Of a DNA stretch of 64,000 bases, positions 35,992 through 45,288 are shown one piece after another. The stretch covers positions 248,001 to 312,000 of the forward strand of contig NZ_CP035926.1 in NCBI RefSeq assembly GCF_004214815.1. Direction: 5' to 3'. Positions within the stretch are counted from its first letter, which is position 1, and the number at the start of each line of letters is the position of its first letter. A model generated the notes under the pieces. The model was not told where the DNA came from, ran no database searches, and saw only the letters and a list, made by a program, of their open reading frames with translations. Made by a program: the position numbers and the translations under genes. The stretch is from Aliarcobacter thereius LMG 24486 (GTDB lineage: Bacteria; Campylobacterota; Campylobacteria; Campylobacterales; Arcobacteraceae).

Positions 35992-37543
35992 CTGTTTTTC
36001 CTTTTTTTAAAATCTTTGCTAATATAAAATCTTCTCTTTTATTTGGTAGTTTTTTTGCAATAAATAAAAGTAAAATACCAAATAAAGCTAGTGCAATATC
36101 AACTCCTAAAATATTAAGAATAATAATTTGAAATTTTATAAAGTGTAAAATAGGAGCTAATAAAAATATAACTCCACCAATAAATAGAAACTCTTTACTA
36201 GCTTGAAAAGAGTTTATTCTATAAAATGACCAAAATAGTGTAAATAGCCAAACATTATAAAAACTTCCTTGTTGCCATAATACTCTATCTTCTAAATCAA
36301 ATGGAAGAATCCATTGTAGTAAAAATAGTAAAGCAGTTGCTGGAATTACACCTACCATAGTTGTTAAAGATAATTTTCCCATCCAGTGATAAAAAGTAAT
36401 CTTTCCTTCTAGTTTTTTTGCTCTTTTTTCAAGCCAAAGCATAATTCCAAATCCGATTGAAATACCACAAAGTGCCATTAAAATAGCTACAATAGTTCTT
36501 GAAAAAAAGTCTATCCCAAATAAAAAGTGTAAGAAAAATAGACTTTCAGCAATTAAAACAGGAATAGTAGTATCTAATACTTTTTTATTTTCAATTACTT
36601 CTCCTGTATGAGCATTTAAAGCTATATAAGGAATATTAAATATACCACCATTTAAAAAAGGCTTATATGGATTATAAGCTAAGAATTCAACTCTTGCAGT
36701 AGTATCGTTCCAATTTAAAACTTTTATCTGTTTAAAAGTTAGTTCGGGATTTATTTCAATAGCTTTTAATAAAAGCTCATTTAAAGGAAGCATAGAAGCC
36801 TGAATATTCTCTTTCTTAACAGCTTTATTCTGTGGAAATAGTTCAGAACCAACAAGTTCATCAATAGACTTTGCTTCACCTTTTGTTAGCATTTTTGCCA
36901 TAGGTGGAGCAGAAATTAAACCAAGATTCATAACTGCACCACTTATAGTAATAAGTAAAAATGGTAAAAATGCCCAAGTAAATATTTTTATATGAATAGT
37001 AGAAAAAAGACCTTGTTGATTTTTTACTTTATAATTAAATTTAAAATAATATATTAAATAAAGTCCAGTTATTACTAAAACTAAAGTTCCAACTGCTGTA
37101 AACCCAAATGCTAATCTTCCTAAAAGTTTTAAAGGTTGTCCATAATGAAGCTCATTTAAAAAACTTGCTAAATTTGTAACTTCTTTACTTTCATTCTCTA
37201 TTTTTTCATTTGTAAATGGATTAAAAACCACTGGTTTTACAAAACGATTTCCAACACTAACAGCTGTTTCTCCAATACGACCAGGTAAGTTTATAAGAAT
37301 ATTATCTTTTGGATAGTTTGGATCTTTTAAAACTTCATCTATCATATAGTTATAATTTATTTTTGTAAGATCAGCTTTTTCTATATATCTAGAAGGTTTT
37401 TCCCAAGTTTGAATTTGTGGTAAAAATATTGCAAATACTCCAAAGAATATTGCAAGGTACATAATAATAGAAAATGTAACTCCAGCAGTAATATGAAGAG
37501 CAAATAATCTTTGTTTAAATAATTTTAATCTTTCCATATTCAA
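35984..37543 (-). CDS. PepSY-domain membrane protein (siderophore-associated)
   Basis: A 519-residue PepSY-associated membrane protein. It opens with a membrane segment typical of the family (RLFALHITAGVTFSIIMYLAIFFG). A large periplasmic region follows (to about residue 145), then segments near 150-175 and 190-215, a second PepSY-like region and several further C-terminal segments. Members next to siderophore receptors are thought to reduce ferric chelates in the periplasm so that iron is released. The gene lies 2 bases after the DUF3649-like gene and overlaps the next gene by 8 bases. Confidence 0.85.
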   Translation of the reverse strand: MNMERLKLFKQRLFALHITAGVTFSIIMYLAIFFGVFAIFLPQIQTWEKPSRYIEKADLTKINYNYMIDEVLKDPNYPKDNILINLPGRIGETAVSVGNRFVKPVVFNPFTNEKIENESKEVTNLASFLNELHYGQPLKLLGRLAFGFTAVGTLVLVITGLYLIYYFKFNYKVKNQQGLFSTIHIKIFTWAFLPFLLITISGAVMNLGLISAPPMAKMLTKGEAKSIDELVGSELFPQNKAVKKENIQASMLPLNELLLKAIEINPELTFKQIKVLNWNDTTARVEFLAYNPYKPFLNGGIFNIPYIALNAHTGEVIENKKVLDTTIPVLIAESLFFLHFLFGIDFFSRTIVAILMALCGISIGFGIMLWLEKRAKKLEGKITFYHWMGKLSLTTMVGVIPATALLFLLQWILPFDLEDRVLWQQGSFYNVWLFTLFWSFYRINSFQASKEFLFIGGVIFLLAPILHFIKFQIIILNILGVDIALALFGILLLFIAKKLPNKREDFILAKILKKGKTDE

Positions 37544-37545
37544 TC

Positions 37546-37848
37546 CTAATATAAAAAATAAAGTGATATAGCAAAAACTATACTTGGAACAGTAGATTTT
37601 ACAAGTGCTTCAAATTTCGTATAAGATAAAGCTATCCAAGTAGCACTACATGCCCACGCAGAAGTATTAAACATAATTGATATTATTCCAGATTGTTTAA
37701 TTTCCATAGGTATTATAAAAGCTAGTAGAGTCATACCTAAATAAGCAACAAACAAACCGCCAAAAATGGCGGCTAATGTTCTAAATAGTCCTATTTCTTT
37801 CCCTGAAACTTCAGGAGTAGATAAATATAAATAAGTTTTTTTTAACAT
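37546..37848 (-). CDS. DUF3649-like small membrane protein
   Basis: A 100-residue protein with three hydrophobic segments (about 24-48, 54-76 and 82-99). The first contains FGGLFVAYLGMTLLAFIIP and the second has SAWACSATWIALS. Small proteins like this, often listed as DUF3649 or iron-uptake factor, sit between TonB receptor and PepSY genes in many Gram-negatives. Function is unknown. It is 10 bases downstream of the receptor gene and 2 bases upstream of the PepSY gene. Confidence 0.6.
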   Translation of the reverse strand: MLKKTYLYLSTPEVSGKEIGLFRTLAAIFGGLFVAYLGMTLLAFIIPMEIKQSGIISIMFNTSAWACSATWIALSYTKFEALVKSTVPSIVFAISLYFLY

Positions 37849-37858
37849 AAATTATTCT

Positions 37859-39922
37859 TTAGAATTTATAAGCAATAGAAGCTAAAAAAGTCCTAGGAGT
37901 TCCTACATAAACTCTTGTTCCAGCTGCATTACTAGTCATAGCACCATTTACATACTCTTTATTTGTTAAATTCTGTACACTTAAATTGGCTCTCCAATTT
38001 GCTTTTTTATACCCAATAGTAGCATTGTATATTGCTACTGAATCTAGTTTAATATTATTTGAATCATCTGCATATTTACTACCTAAATATTTAACTCCAC
38101 CACCTATATAAAAGTCTGGAAGTTTTAAAGATGCTAATTTATATGTTGTAAATAAGTTTGCAGTATGGTTTGGAATATTTTTTAATTTATTATTATTTAG
38201 ATCTTTATTTTTTGTATCAGTATATCCATAAGATGCTATTATAGACCAATTATCTGTTATCTCACCACTTAAATCTAGTTCTAAACCTTGGCTTTCTTGT
38301 TCTCCACTAGCAATTGACCATCCTCCAACAGCAGGTGCATTTGGATCTGGTAGAGCAATATTTTCTTTATTTATTTTAAAAATAGAAGCTGATAAATCAA
38401 ATTTATTATTAAATAGTTTTTGTTTTATTCCTAGTTCATATCCTTTACCTGTTTCCGGATCTAAAATATTATTATTTATATCAGTTGCACTATTAGGATT
38501 AAATGATTCAGAATAGTTAGCAAATATGCTTGTTTTTGGAGCTAGATTATAAACTATACCAAATGATGGAGTGATTGCATCTGTTTTCTTTCCATTTTGA
38601 GGTTTTGATTCACTATATCTTATACCAGCATTTAAAATTAAATCATCACTTAGATATAAACTATCTTGTAAAAATATCCCATAAGATTCAAGATATTTTT
38701 TATTTCCTGTCATATCTCTAGCATTTGGATGCTCACTTAAATTAGAAAGATGTTCATAACTAGGATTTGATAAATTTATATTATATGGAATATTTGGTAC
38801 AAAAAACATAGTAGTCTTTGAGTAAGATCTATTATAATCACTTCCTATACTTAGATGATTTTTCTTATTAAATAAATCAAATTCTTTATTAAATGTATAT
38901 TGTAAAGCATGTTCAGAAAATTCTTGTTTTTGATAAGCATATAATCTTGTTAAAGTATTTGTTGATTCATCAAATCTTGATGGCATATGAACATTTCCAT
39001 TAATACCTTTATAATCAATATATCTATATTTAAAGTTTGAATTCCAAGTTTCAAATACACTATCAAAATCGAAACCAGCAATTTTTTGTGTTTTTTCAAA
39101 TTTTTCATCAGGGTGAGAACTTGTGTTTTTTATAGGTGCTACAAGTTTTCCTTTACTATTTACATAAGTTCCAAAATCAGATGGAGTTGTTTCATCTGTA
39201 TATTCACTTATAAAAGTAAAAGTATTATTATCGTTTATATCATAAGCTAAACTAGGAGCTATAAATACCTTATTTGTATCTGTATTACTATTTGTCCAAC
39301 CTTCATCATATTTTAAAACAGAATTTAATCTAAAATATAAAGATTTATTTTCATTTAATGCTCCACCAATATCAAGTTTTGGACTATAAGATGGATTGTC
39401 TGTTGTTTCAAATTCTATTGAAGCTAAAGAATTCTTTGTAGGTTTTTTCTTTACAAGATTAACTAATCCCCCAGGGCTTGATTGACCATATTGTAAACTA
39501 TCAGGACCTTTCAAAACTTCAATTGAATCAAGTCCAAAAACTTCAGGTCTAGCTATTTTATTTGTAAGTTTTATTCCATCATATAAAATAGGTACTCCTG
39601 AAAATCCTCTCATTGAGATCTCATTTGTTCTTCCATGGCTACTATTTGTATATACAGTATTTGATGAATTAGTTATAATATCATCGATATTTTGAAGAGC
39701 AGCATCCTCTATAAAACTTTTATTAAAAATTTGAATAGATTTTGCCATATCTTCTTTTGTTAAACCATTTCTATTTATACTTGATATTTCATTGCTTTGA
39801 AAACTTGAGTTATCTTTAGATTCTTTAACTGTAATTTCATCTAATCTTGTTGTATCATTTGCATTTAAAGTTACACCCATAGCTAAAATAGTAGTAACAG
39901 AGAGTGCTAGTTTAATTTTCAT
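37859..39922 (-). CDS. TonB-dependent siderophore receptor
   Basis: A 687-residue outer-membrane receptor. The start is placed at ATG 39922, which has GGAAGAAAA before it and begins a signal peptide (MKIKLALSVTTILAMGVTLNA). An upstream in-frame ATG would add 22 residues without secretion features. A TonB box-like segment (DEITVKES) and plug domain (IIDDxxTNSSNT-type, SMRGFSGVPILYDGIK, SIEVLKGPDSLQYGQSSPGG) precede the barrel, which ends in Phe (ASIAYKF). The plug is of the FpvA/FhuE-like siderophore class. A Fur-like box lies 39 bases upstream, and the PchR-like gene lies just beyond. Confidence 0.93.
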   Translation of the reverse strand: MKIKLALSVTTILAMGVTLNANDTTRLDEITVKESKDNSSFQSNEISSINRNGLTKEDMAKSIQIFNKSFIEDAALQNIDDIITNSSNTVYTNSSHGRTNEISMRGFSGVPILYDGIKLTNKIARPEVFGLDSIEVLKGPDSLQYGQSSPGGLVNLVKKKPTKNSLASIEFETTDNPSYSPKLDIGGALNENKSLYFRLNSVLKYDEGWTNSNTDTNKVFIAPSLAYDINDNNTFTFISEYTDETTPSDFGTYVNSKGKLVAPIKNTSSHPDEKFEKTQKIAGFDFDSVFETWNSNFKYRYIDYKGINGNVHMPSRFDESTNTLTRLYAYQKQEFSEHALQYTFNKEFDLFNKKNHLSIGSDYNRSYSKTTMFFVPNIPYNINLSNPSYEHLSNLSEHPNARDMTGNKKYLESYGIFLQDSLYLSDDLILNAGIRYSESKPQNGKKTDAITPSFGIVYNLAPKTSIFANYSESFNPNSATDINNNILDPETGKGYELGIKQKLFNNKFDLSASIFKINKENIALPDPNAPAVGGWSIASGEQESQGLELDLSGEITDNWSIIASYGYTDTKNKDLNNNKLKNIPNHTANLFTTYKLASLKLPDFYIGGGVKYLGSKYADDSNNIKLDSVAIYNATIGYKKANWRANLSVQNLTNKEYVNGAMTSNAAGTRVYVGTPRTFLASIAYKF

Positions 39923-39960
39923 TTTTCTTCCTTCATATAAAAAATATGAGCAATAATAAA

Positions 39961-39980
39961 GAAAATAATACTTATTATCA
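39961..39980 (-). promoter_or_regulatory. Fur-like box before the siderophore receptor
   Basis: The minus strand reads TGATAATAAGTATTATTTTC, a dyad close to the Fur pattern of facing TGATAAT/ATTATC halves. It lies 39 bases before the receptor start, in the 104-base gap to the AraC gene, which also contains AT-rich -10-like sequence. Confidence 0.6.
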
Positions 39981-40026
39981 ATATGCAAAAGTCATATAAA
40001 GGAAATTGTAAACTAAAAAAAGGAAA

Positions 40027-41004
40027 TTATAAAAGTTCTATCTGTTTTTTATAATCATTTGGAGATATTTTAAAACTATTATAAAATAGTTTACTAAAAT
40101 TACCAGAGTGCTTATAACCGACTCTTAAAGAAACTTCTTTTACACTTAATCCATTTTTTAAAATCTTTTTAGCAACTTCTAGCCTTCTTTTTTGAATCAT
40201 TTCAGCAATAGTTATTCCAAAATATTCTTTAAAATCTTTTTTTAAATAGCATTCATTTATTGCAGATTTATAAGCAATATCTTTTATTGAAAGATTCTGA
40301 TTATAATCTTTCATAATTATCTCTTTTGCTCTATTTAAACTATTAAGTCTATTTTGACAAATAGTAAAATCTTTATTTTCATTTGATGCAATCTTCTTAA
40401 TCGTATAATGTAAAAGATTCATATTTTTTGATTCTAAATATAGATTTTTTAATGAATCTTGATTTATATAGTTATCAATTAAGTTATTTAGTAATTCAAA
40501 TTGTTCTAAATCTATCAATCCATTATAAATATGATATCTCATATTTTTATAGGCACTATCCATATTGTTTTTAATATCTTTTATAGGATAAGCTAGTTCT
40601 AAAAATAGCTCTTCTTTTATTGCTATCATAATTGAATGATAATTCTTATTCTTTTTTAGATTATTTTTTGCATTAAAAGTATCTGATATTAATTCTACAA
40701 AAAAGTTATTCTTTTTTAATGTGAAATCATTTTCTAAAAAAGAGTAATTTAAATCCTCTGCTAGGTTGAATATAAATGTGGCTCCTGAAATACCACCACT
40801 TTGTTCAATAAGTGTTATATCTTTGTAAAGTTTGAATTTCTTAATTAATATGCCTATGCCATTACCCATGTCATACCAAAAATAAGCACCTTCTCCTAAA
40901 TTCTTATTAATATTTCTTATATGAATAAGCCTTCCAAAAGGATTTATAATCTCTTTTTCTAAATCTAAAAAATTATGAAAATTAATTTCTGGAATGATGC
41001 TCAT
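40027..41004 (-). CDS. PchR-like AraC family regulator
   Basis: A 325-residue AraC-family protein with the DNA-binding domain at the C-terminus (about residues 225-320: LSIKDIAYKSAINECYLKKDFKEYFG, then LSVKEVSLRVGYKHSGNFSKLFYNSF). The N-terminal part has the ligand-sensing pattern of siderophore-responsive PchR/YbtA-like proteins (GGISGATFIFNLAEDL). Such regulators bind the ferric siderophore and switch on its receptor gene. It begins 8 bases after fbpC and lies directly before the receptor gene, so it is probably expressed with the ABC transporter and acts on the receptor promoter. Confidence 0.87.
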   Translation of the reverse strand: MSIIPEINFHNFLDLEKEIINPFGRLIHIRNINKNLGEGAYFWYDMGNGIGILIKKFKLYKDITLIEQSGGISGATFIFNLAEDLNYSFLENDFTLKKNNFFVELISDTFNAKNNLKKNKNYHSIMIAIKEELFLELAYPIKDIKNNMDSAYKNMRYHIYNGLIDLEQFELLNNLIDNYINQDSLKNLYLESKNMNLLHYTIKKIASNENKDFTICQNRLNSLNRAKEIIMKDYNQNLSIKDIAYKSAINECYLKKDFKEYFGITIAEMIQKRRLEVAKKILKNGLSVKEVSLRVGYKHSGNFSKLFYNSFKISPNDYKKQIELL

Positions 41005-41012
41005 TTTGATTC

Positions 41013-41948
41013 TTAATTAAAGTGTAATAATTTATTCTCAAAGCTTATATTTATAATATCACCTATTTTAGGATTTTCATAAAAACTATTTAATATTAGA
41101 GCTCTTCCATTTGCAAGAGCAACTATTTCACTAAAATTACCATAAAAGATGTTATCTAAAACTTTTGCTTTTATATCTCCTTCTTTAGATATTTTTATAT
41201 GTTCAGGTCTTATATATGAATTCTCATCTATTTGTGTTATTTTCCCTAGAAAATTTGCACAATATATATCTTTTGGATTGAAATATAGCTCTTGAGCAGT
41301 ACCAACTTGTAAAATCTCTCCATCATTCATAATAGCAATTCTATCAGATAGAAAAAATGCATCTTCTTTATCATGAGTTATAAAAAGAGCTGTTATGTTT
41401 AAATCTTTAATCATCTCTTTTAGTTCAAGTCTTAAAATATTTCTAAGTTCTGTATCAATATTACTTAAAGGCTCATCAAGAAGTAATATCTTTGGTTTAT
41501 TAATAATTGCTCTAGCTAGTGCAACTCTTTGTTGTTGACCACCACTTAATTCGTGAGGATATTTGTCTTCATGACCTTTTAGTTTAGTTTTCTCTAAAAT
41601 ATATTCCAAATCTTTTTTTGAAGCATTACTTCCAAATAATATATTTGATGAAACATTAAGATGAGGTAATAAAGCATAGTTTTGAAAAACAATTGCTATT
41701 TCTCTATGTTTTGGATCAATATTTTTATTTGAAGAAAAAACTATTTTATCATCAATCTTAATTTCACCAGAATCAGGATCTTCTAAACCAGCAATCATTC
41801 TTAAAAATGTTGTTTTACCACTTCCACTTGTTCCTAATATTGTAAAAATTTCACCTTCATTTATATTTAAATTTAATCTATTTGCAACACAAATATTACC
41901 TTTACAAAATGTTTTTGTTAAATTATTTATTTCTACAATCTTTTTCAT
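41013..41948 (-). CDS. fbpC: Ferric iron ABC transporter, ATP-binding protein
   Basis: A 311-residue ATPase of the iron(III)/spermidine-type family. Walker A is GTSGSGKTT near residue 38, the Q-loop is VFQNYALLPHL, the signature is LSGGQQQRVALARA and Walker B is ILLLDEPLSNID. The last 75 residues form a shortened TOBE-like regulatory tail (YIRPEHIKIS). It shares one base with the end of the permease gene and drives iron import with it. Confidence 0.92.
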   Translation of the reverse strand: MKKIVEINNLTKTFCKGNICVANRLNLNINEGEIFTILGTSGSGKTTFLRMIAGLEDPDSGEIKIDDKIVFSSNKNIDPKHREIAIVFQNYALLPHLNVSSNILFGSNASKKDLEYILEKTKLKGHEDKYPHELSGGQQQRVALARAIINKPKILLLDEPLSNIDTELRNILRLELKEMIKDLNITALFITHDKEDAFFLSDRIAIMNDGEILQVGTAQELYFNPKDIYCANFLGKITQIDENSYIRPEHIKISKEGDIKAKVLDNIFYGNFSEIVALANGRALILNSFYENPKIGDIINISFENKLLHFN

Positions 41949-43510
41949 TATCTCTTCTTTGGTTTTTTATTTAAAAATATGACAGCAGTCGCAGTTGTAA
42001 TAACTAATATTAATGATGGAAATCCTGTTTTATAAAGCATTTCATTACTTGCAAGTTCATATATTCTTACTGCTAAAGTATCAAAATTAAATGGTCTTAA
42101 AATAAGTGTTGCTGGTAACTCTTTTGCAATATCTATATATAAAATTAAAAAACCACTTAGTAAATAAGGTTTTAAAAGTGGTAGATATATTTTAAAAATT
42201 GATTCTTTTGAACTTTTGCAAAAGATTTTAGAAACATCATCAATATTTGAAGGAATTTTACTAAAACCATTTTCAACACTTCCTATACTTGCTGCAAAAT
42301 ATCTTGTAGTATATGCAAAAATAAGAACTATAAATGAACCACCAAAAAACATTATTCCTAAACTTTTATCAACAAAATTTGAAATAATAAGTAAACCAAC
42401 TGCAACAACAGCACCTGGAATCGAATATCCAAGCATTGACAATTTGTGAGTTACATTTGAAATTTTTGTTGGATAAAATCTTAAAAAATAAACTATAACA
42501 AATGCTAACATAACAATAAATGCACTTGAAAATATATTTAGAGTTAATGTATTTAACAAATATTCAAAAGCACTTAAATCAAGTGTAAATATATCTAAAA
42601 AAGTCCAATATATTAAAATAGAACTTGGAATAAATAGTGTAAATGAAGCAATAACAAATGAGATTAAAAATGCTATAAAATTTTGTTTGCCTTTTAAAAC
42701 TATTTTTTCTGCTTTTTGGCTACTATTTGTAGAACTAGAGAATCTGAGTTTTTTTCTAATATTATGCTCAACTAAAAGTATAGAAAATACAAAAATAAGT
42801 AAAACCACTGCTACATTTATAGCTTCAAGTAAATTTTCATATCCATACCAGCTTTTAAATATTCCAACACTAAAAGTCTCTATTCCAAAATATAAAACTG
42901 TTCCATAATCGCTTAGAGTTTCCATAACAGCTAAAATTGCACCAGCAAATAAACTAGGATAAGCCAAAGGTAGATAAACTTTGAAAAAGGCTTTTGTATG
43001 ACTTAAATTTTGTAAAGATACAAGTTCAAAAATTGTTTTAGAAATATTAGAAAAAGATACTCTAGCTAATATATAAACATAAGGAAACATTGCTATTGTA
43101 AATATAAAAATAGCTCCAGACATATTTAAAATATCAAGTTTTAAAGAGTTGTCTGAAAAAACTTGAGATAAAAGTCCACGAAATTCAAAAAAACCAACAT
43201 AAGTATAACCGAAAATATAAGCAGGATAAGCAAGTGGTAAAACAAAACAGATAGAGAAAAAAGTGCTTCCTGTATATTTAAATCTTGCACTTAAATAAGA
43301 TGTAATTGTACCTAAAACTAAAACACCAAGCATTGTTCCAGCTACCAAAATAATGGTATCTAAAGTATAATCATATATATAGTCATTTCTTAAAAAATCA
43401 TCTAAAAAAGAGCTATTTATTAAAAAATAAAAAAGTAATATTAAAATAGGAAAAGATATACAAACTCCAAAAATTGGAGCTATATATCTTTTTAAATTAT
43501 TTATTTCCAT
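41948..43510 (-). CDS. fbpB: Ferric iron ABC transporter, fused permease
   Basis: A 520-residue inner-membrane permease with two tandem permease domains in one chain, typical of FbpB. About twelve membrane segments can be placed. The coupling-helix motifs occur once in each half: LSHTKAFFKVYLPLAYPSLFAGA near residue 167 and SSKESIFKIYLPLLKPYLLSG near residue 417. Its start overlaps fbpA by ten bases and its end touches fbpC, so the three genes are translationally linked. Confidence 0.92.
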   Translation of the reverse strand: MEINNLKRYIAPIFGVCISFPILILLFYFLINSSFLDDFLRNDYIYDYTLDTIILVAGTMLGVLVLGTITSYLSARFKYTGSTFFSICFVLPLAYPAYIFGYTYVGFFEFRGLLSQVFSDNSLKLDILNMSGAIFIFTIAMFPYVYILARVSFSNISKTIFELVSLQNLSHTKAFFKVYLPLAYPSLFAGAILAVMETLSDYGTVLYFGIETFSVGIFKSWYGYENLLEAINVAVVLLIFVFSILLVEHNIRKKLRFSSSTNSSQKAEKIVLKGKQNFIAFLISFVIASFTLFIPSSILIYWTFLDIFTLDLSAFEYLLNTLTLNIFSSAFIVMLAFVIVYFLRFYPTKISNVTHKLSMLGYSIPGAVVAVGLLIISNFVDKSLGIMFFGGSFIVLIFAYTTRYFAASIGSVENGFSKIPSNIDDVSKIFCKSSKESIFKIYLPLLKPYLLSGFLILYIDIAKELPATLILRPFNFDTLAVRIYELASNEMLYKTGFPSLILVITTATAVIFLNKKPKKR

Positions 43511-44508
43511 CTTCCCTTTGTAGCTATTTCAACAGCTTCTTTCGTATATTTTCCAACTTCATTTAAAGGAATTTGATCTTCTTTGAACTCCCCCCAAGAA
43601 GCAACAATTCCAGCTGGTTTTACTTTTGGATTAACTGGATATTCATAATTCCCTTCTGCTAATTCTCCTTGAGCCTCAACACTTGTTAAAAATTCAATTA
43701 GTTTTATAGCATTCTGTTTATTTGGAGAAAACTTTGTAATACTTGCTCCTGAAATATTTATATGAGTTCCAGTTGTATTTTGTGCAGGGAAAAATATTTT
43801 TACCTCTTTTGCAATCTCTTCATCTACTTTATCTTTACTATTTGCCATAACACCAAGATAATAAGAGTTTACAATTGCTAAATCAGCTTCACCACTTGCA
43901 ACTGCTCTTACTTGATCTTTATCTCCACCTTTTGGATTTCTTGCAAAGTTATTTGCTATACCTTTAGTAAATTCTAAAGCTTTTTCTTCTCCATGGTGAG
44001 CGATAATTGAAGCAATTAGAGATTTGTTATATGGATGAGTTGAAGTTCTTGTTACAATTTTTCCTTTAAATTTTGGATTGATTAAAGAAAAATAATCTTC
44101 TAAATCTTTTGGATCAACTGTTTTTGGGTTATAAACTACAATTCTAGCTCTTTTTGTAAGAGCGAACCAAGCACCATCTTCATCTCTTAAGTGAGATGGA
44201 ATATTTTTATTTAAGATATCTGATTTAATATTTTGAACCAAACCTCTTTGTTTTGCTAGATATAAATTTCCTATATCAGCAGTTATTAAAATATCAGCAG
44301 GAGAGTTTGCTCCTTCAATAGATAGTCTAGAAACTAGCTCTTCAGCTTTTGCACTTACAAGATTTACTTTGATTCCTGTTTTAGCTTCAAACTCTTTAAA
44401 AAGTTTTTTATCAGAATCATAATGTCTTTGTGAATAAACATTAACTTCACTTGAAGCAAAAATAACTGATGAGAAAAGAATTGTTAAACTTAATAGTATC
44501 TTTTTCAA
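43501..44508 (-). CDS. fbpA: Ferric iron-binding periplasmic protein
   Basis: A 335-residue periplasmic protein with a signal peptide (MKKILLSLTILFSSVIFASS). It opens with VNVYSQRHYDSD, the typical FbpA/FutA start, and has NSYYLGVMA near residue 217, the paired tyrosines that ligate Fe(III) in this family. It would accept ferric iron freed in the periplasm and hand it to FbpBC. It is the first gene of fbpABC-araC. A Fur-like box lies 79 bases upstream in the gap shared with the divergent glutamine amidotransferase. Confidence 0.93.
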   Translation of the reverse strand: MKKILLSLTILFSSVIFASSEVNVYSQRHYDSDKKLFKEFEAKTGIKVNLVSAKAEELVSRLSIEGANSPADILITADIGNLYLAKQRGLVQNIKSDILNKNIPSHLRDEDGAWFALTKRARIVVYNPKTVDPKDLEDYFSLINPKFKGKIVTRTSTHPYNKSLIASIIAHHGEEKALEFTKGIANNFARNPKGGDKDQVRAVASGEADLAIVNSYYLGVMANSKDKVDEEIAKEVKIFFPAQNTTGTHINISGASITKFSPNKQNAIKLIEFLTSVEAQGELAEGNYEYPVNPKVKPAGIVASWGEFKEDQIPLNEVGKYTKEAVEIATKGRWK

Positions 44509-44586
44509 ATTATTTCCTTTATTAATTAATTTTAAATTATAAACTTAGATGAAATTCTATTCTTTTAATACTTTATAATATCTTAA

Positions 44587-44605
44587 TATTAAGAATGATT
44601 ATCAA
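44587..44605. promoter_or_regulatory. Fur-like box in the fbpA upstream region
   Basis: ATTAAGAATGATTATCAAG carries the core ATGATTATCA, 9 of 10 to the central Fur consensus. It overlaps a 14-base palindrome TCTTAATATTAAGA (44581-44594). The 209-base divergent gap contains nothing else recognisable, apart from AAGGA before the plus-strand start. Confidence 0.5.
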
Positions 44606-44717
44606 GAGTATTGATATTTCAATCCCTATTTTGTTTTTTAATTTTAATAGAATTAAAGAATAGATATAATCATTTCATATAAATTTTAAAATCTATAAGT
44701 TAAGGAAAAAATATAAG

Positions 44718-45287
44718 ATGATTTTAATGATTGATAATTATGATAGCTTCACATATAATATTGTTCAATATTGCTTAGAACTAGGAGCTGATTTAAAGAT
44801 AATAAGAAATGATGAGCTTACTCTTGAAGAGATTATATCTTTAAATCCAAATAAAATTATAATATCTCCAGGACCTGCAACTCCAAATGAAGCAGGGATT
44901 TGTTTAGAAGTTATAGATTATTTCTCAGGAAAAATACCAATTTTTGGAATATGTTTAGGACATCAAGCAATAGCACAAAGTTTTGGAGCAAAAGTAGTTC
45001 GTGCAAAAAACCTAATGCATGGAAAAACATCAAGAATAAAAGTTTTAGAAAATACAAAAATTTTTGAAACTTTACCAAAAGAGTTCACACAAACAAGATA
45101 TCATTCACTAAGTGTTGAAAATAAAGATTTACCAGAAGAACTTATAATTACTTCAAGAAGTTTAGATGATGATGAAATTATGTCTTTAGAGATAAAAGAT
45201 AAAAATATTTTTGGTGTACAATTTCATCCTGAATCAATTATGAGTGAATATGGACATAAAATCTTTGAAAACTTTTTAAGGATATAA
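44718..45287 (+). CDS. Anthranilate/aminodeoxychorismate synthase glutaminase subunit
   Basis: A 189-residue class I glutamine amidotransferase that supplies ammonia to an anthranilate or aminodeoxychorismate synthase (TrpG/PabA). The motifs MIDNYDSFTYN, ISPGPATPNEAG, the nucleophile in FGICLGHQAIA (Cys near residue 80), RYHSLSVE and the catalytic His-Glu in GVQFHPESI are all present. No trpE or pabB partner is nearby, so the choice between TrpG and PabA is open; many bacteria share one subunit. It is followed one base later by an unrelated membrane gene. Confidence 0.92.
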   Translation: MILMIDNYDSFTYNIVQYCLELGADLKIIRNDELTLEEIISLNPNKIIISPGPATPNEAGICLEVIDYFSGKIPIFGICLGHQAIAQSFGAKVVRAKNLMHGKTSRIKVLENTKIFETLPKEFTQTRYHSLSVENKDLPEELIITSRSLDDDEIMSLEIKDKNIFGVQFHPESIMSEYGHKIFENFLRI

Positions 45288-45288
45288 C

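Noticed and set aside
39923-39988. Upstream in-frame ATG adding 22 residues to the siderophore receptor
   Set aside because: The extension breaks the signal-peptide layout, covers the Fur-like box and has no ribosome-binding site.
44611-44622. TTGATATTTCAA, a possible third FNR-like site
   Set aside because: The half-sites are separated by 4 bases and not the 6 between TTGA and TCAA seen at the other two dyads, so the spacing is wrong.
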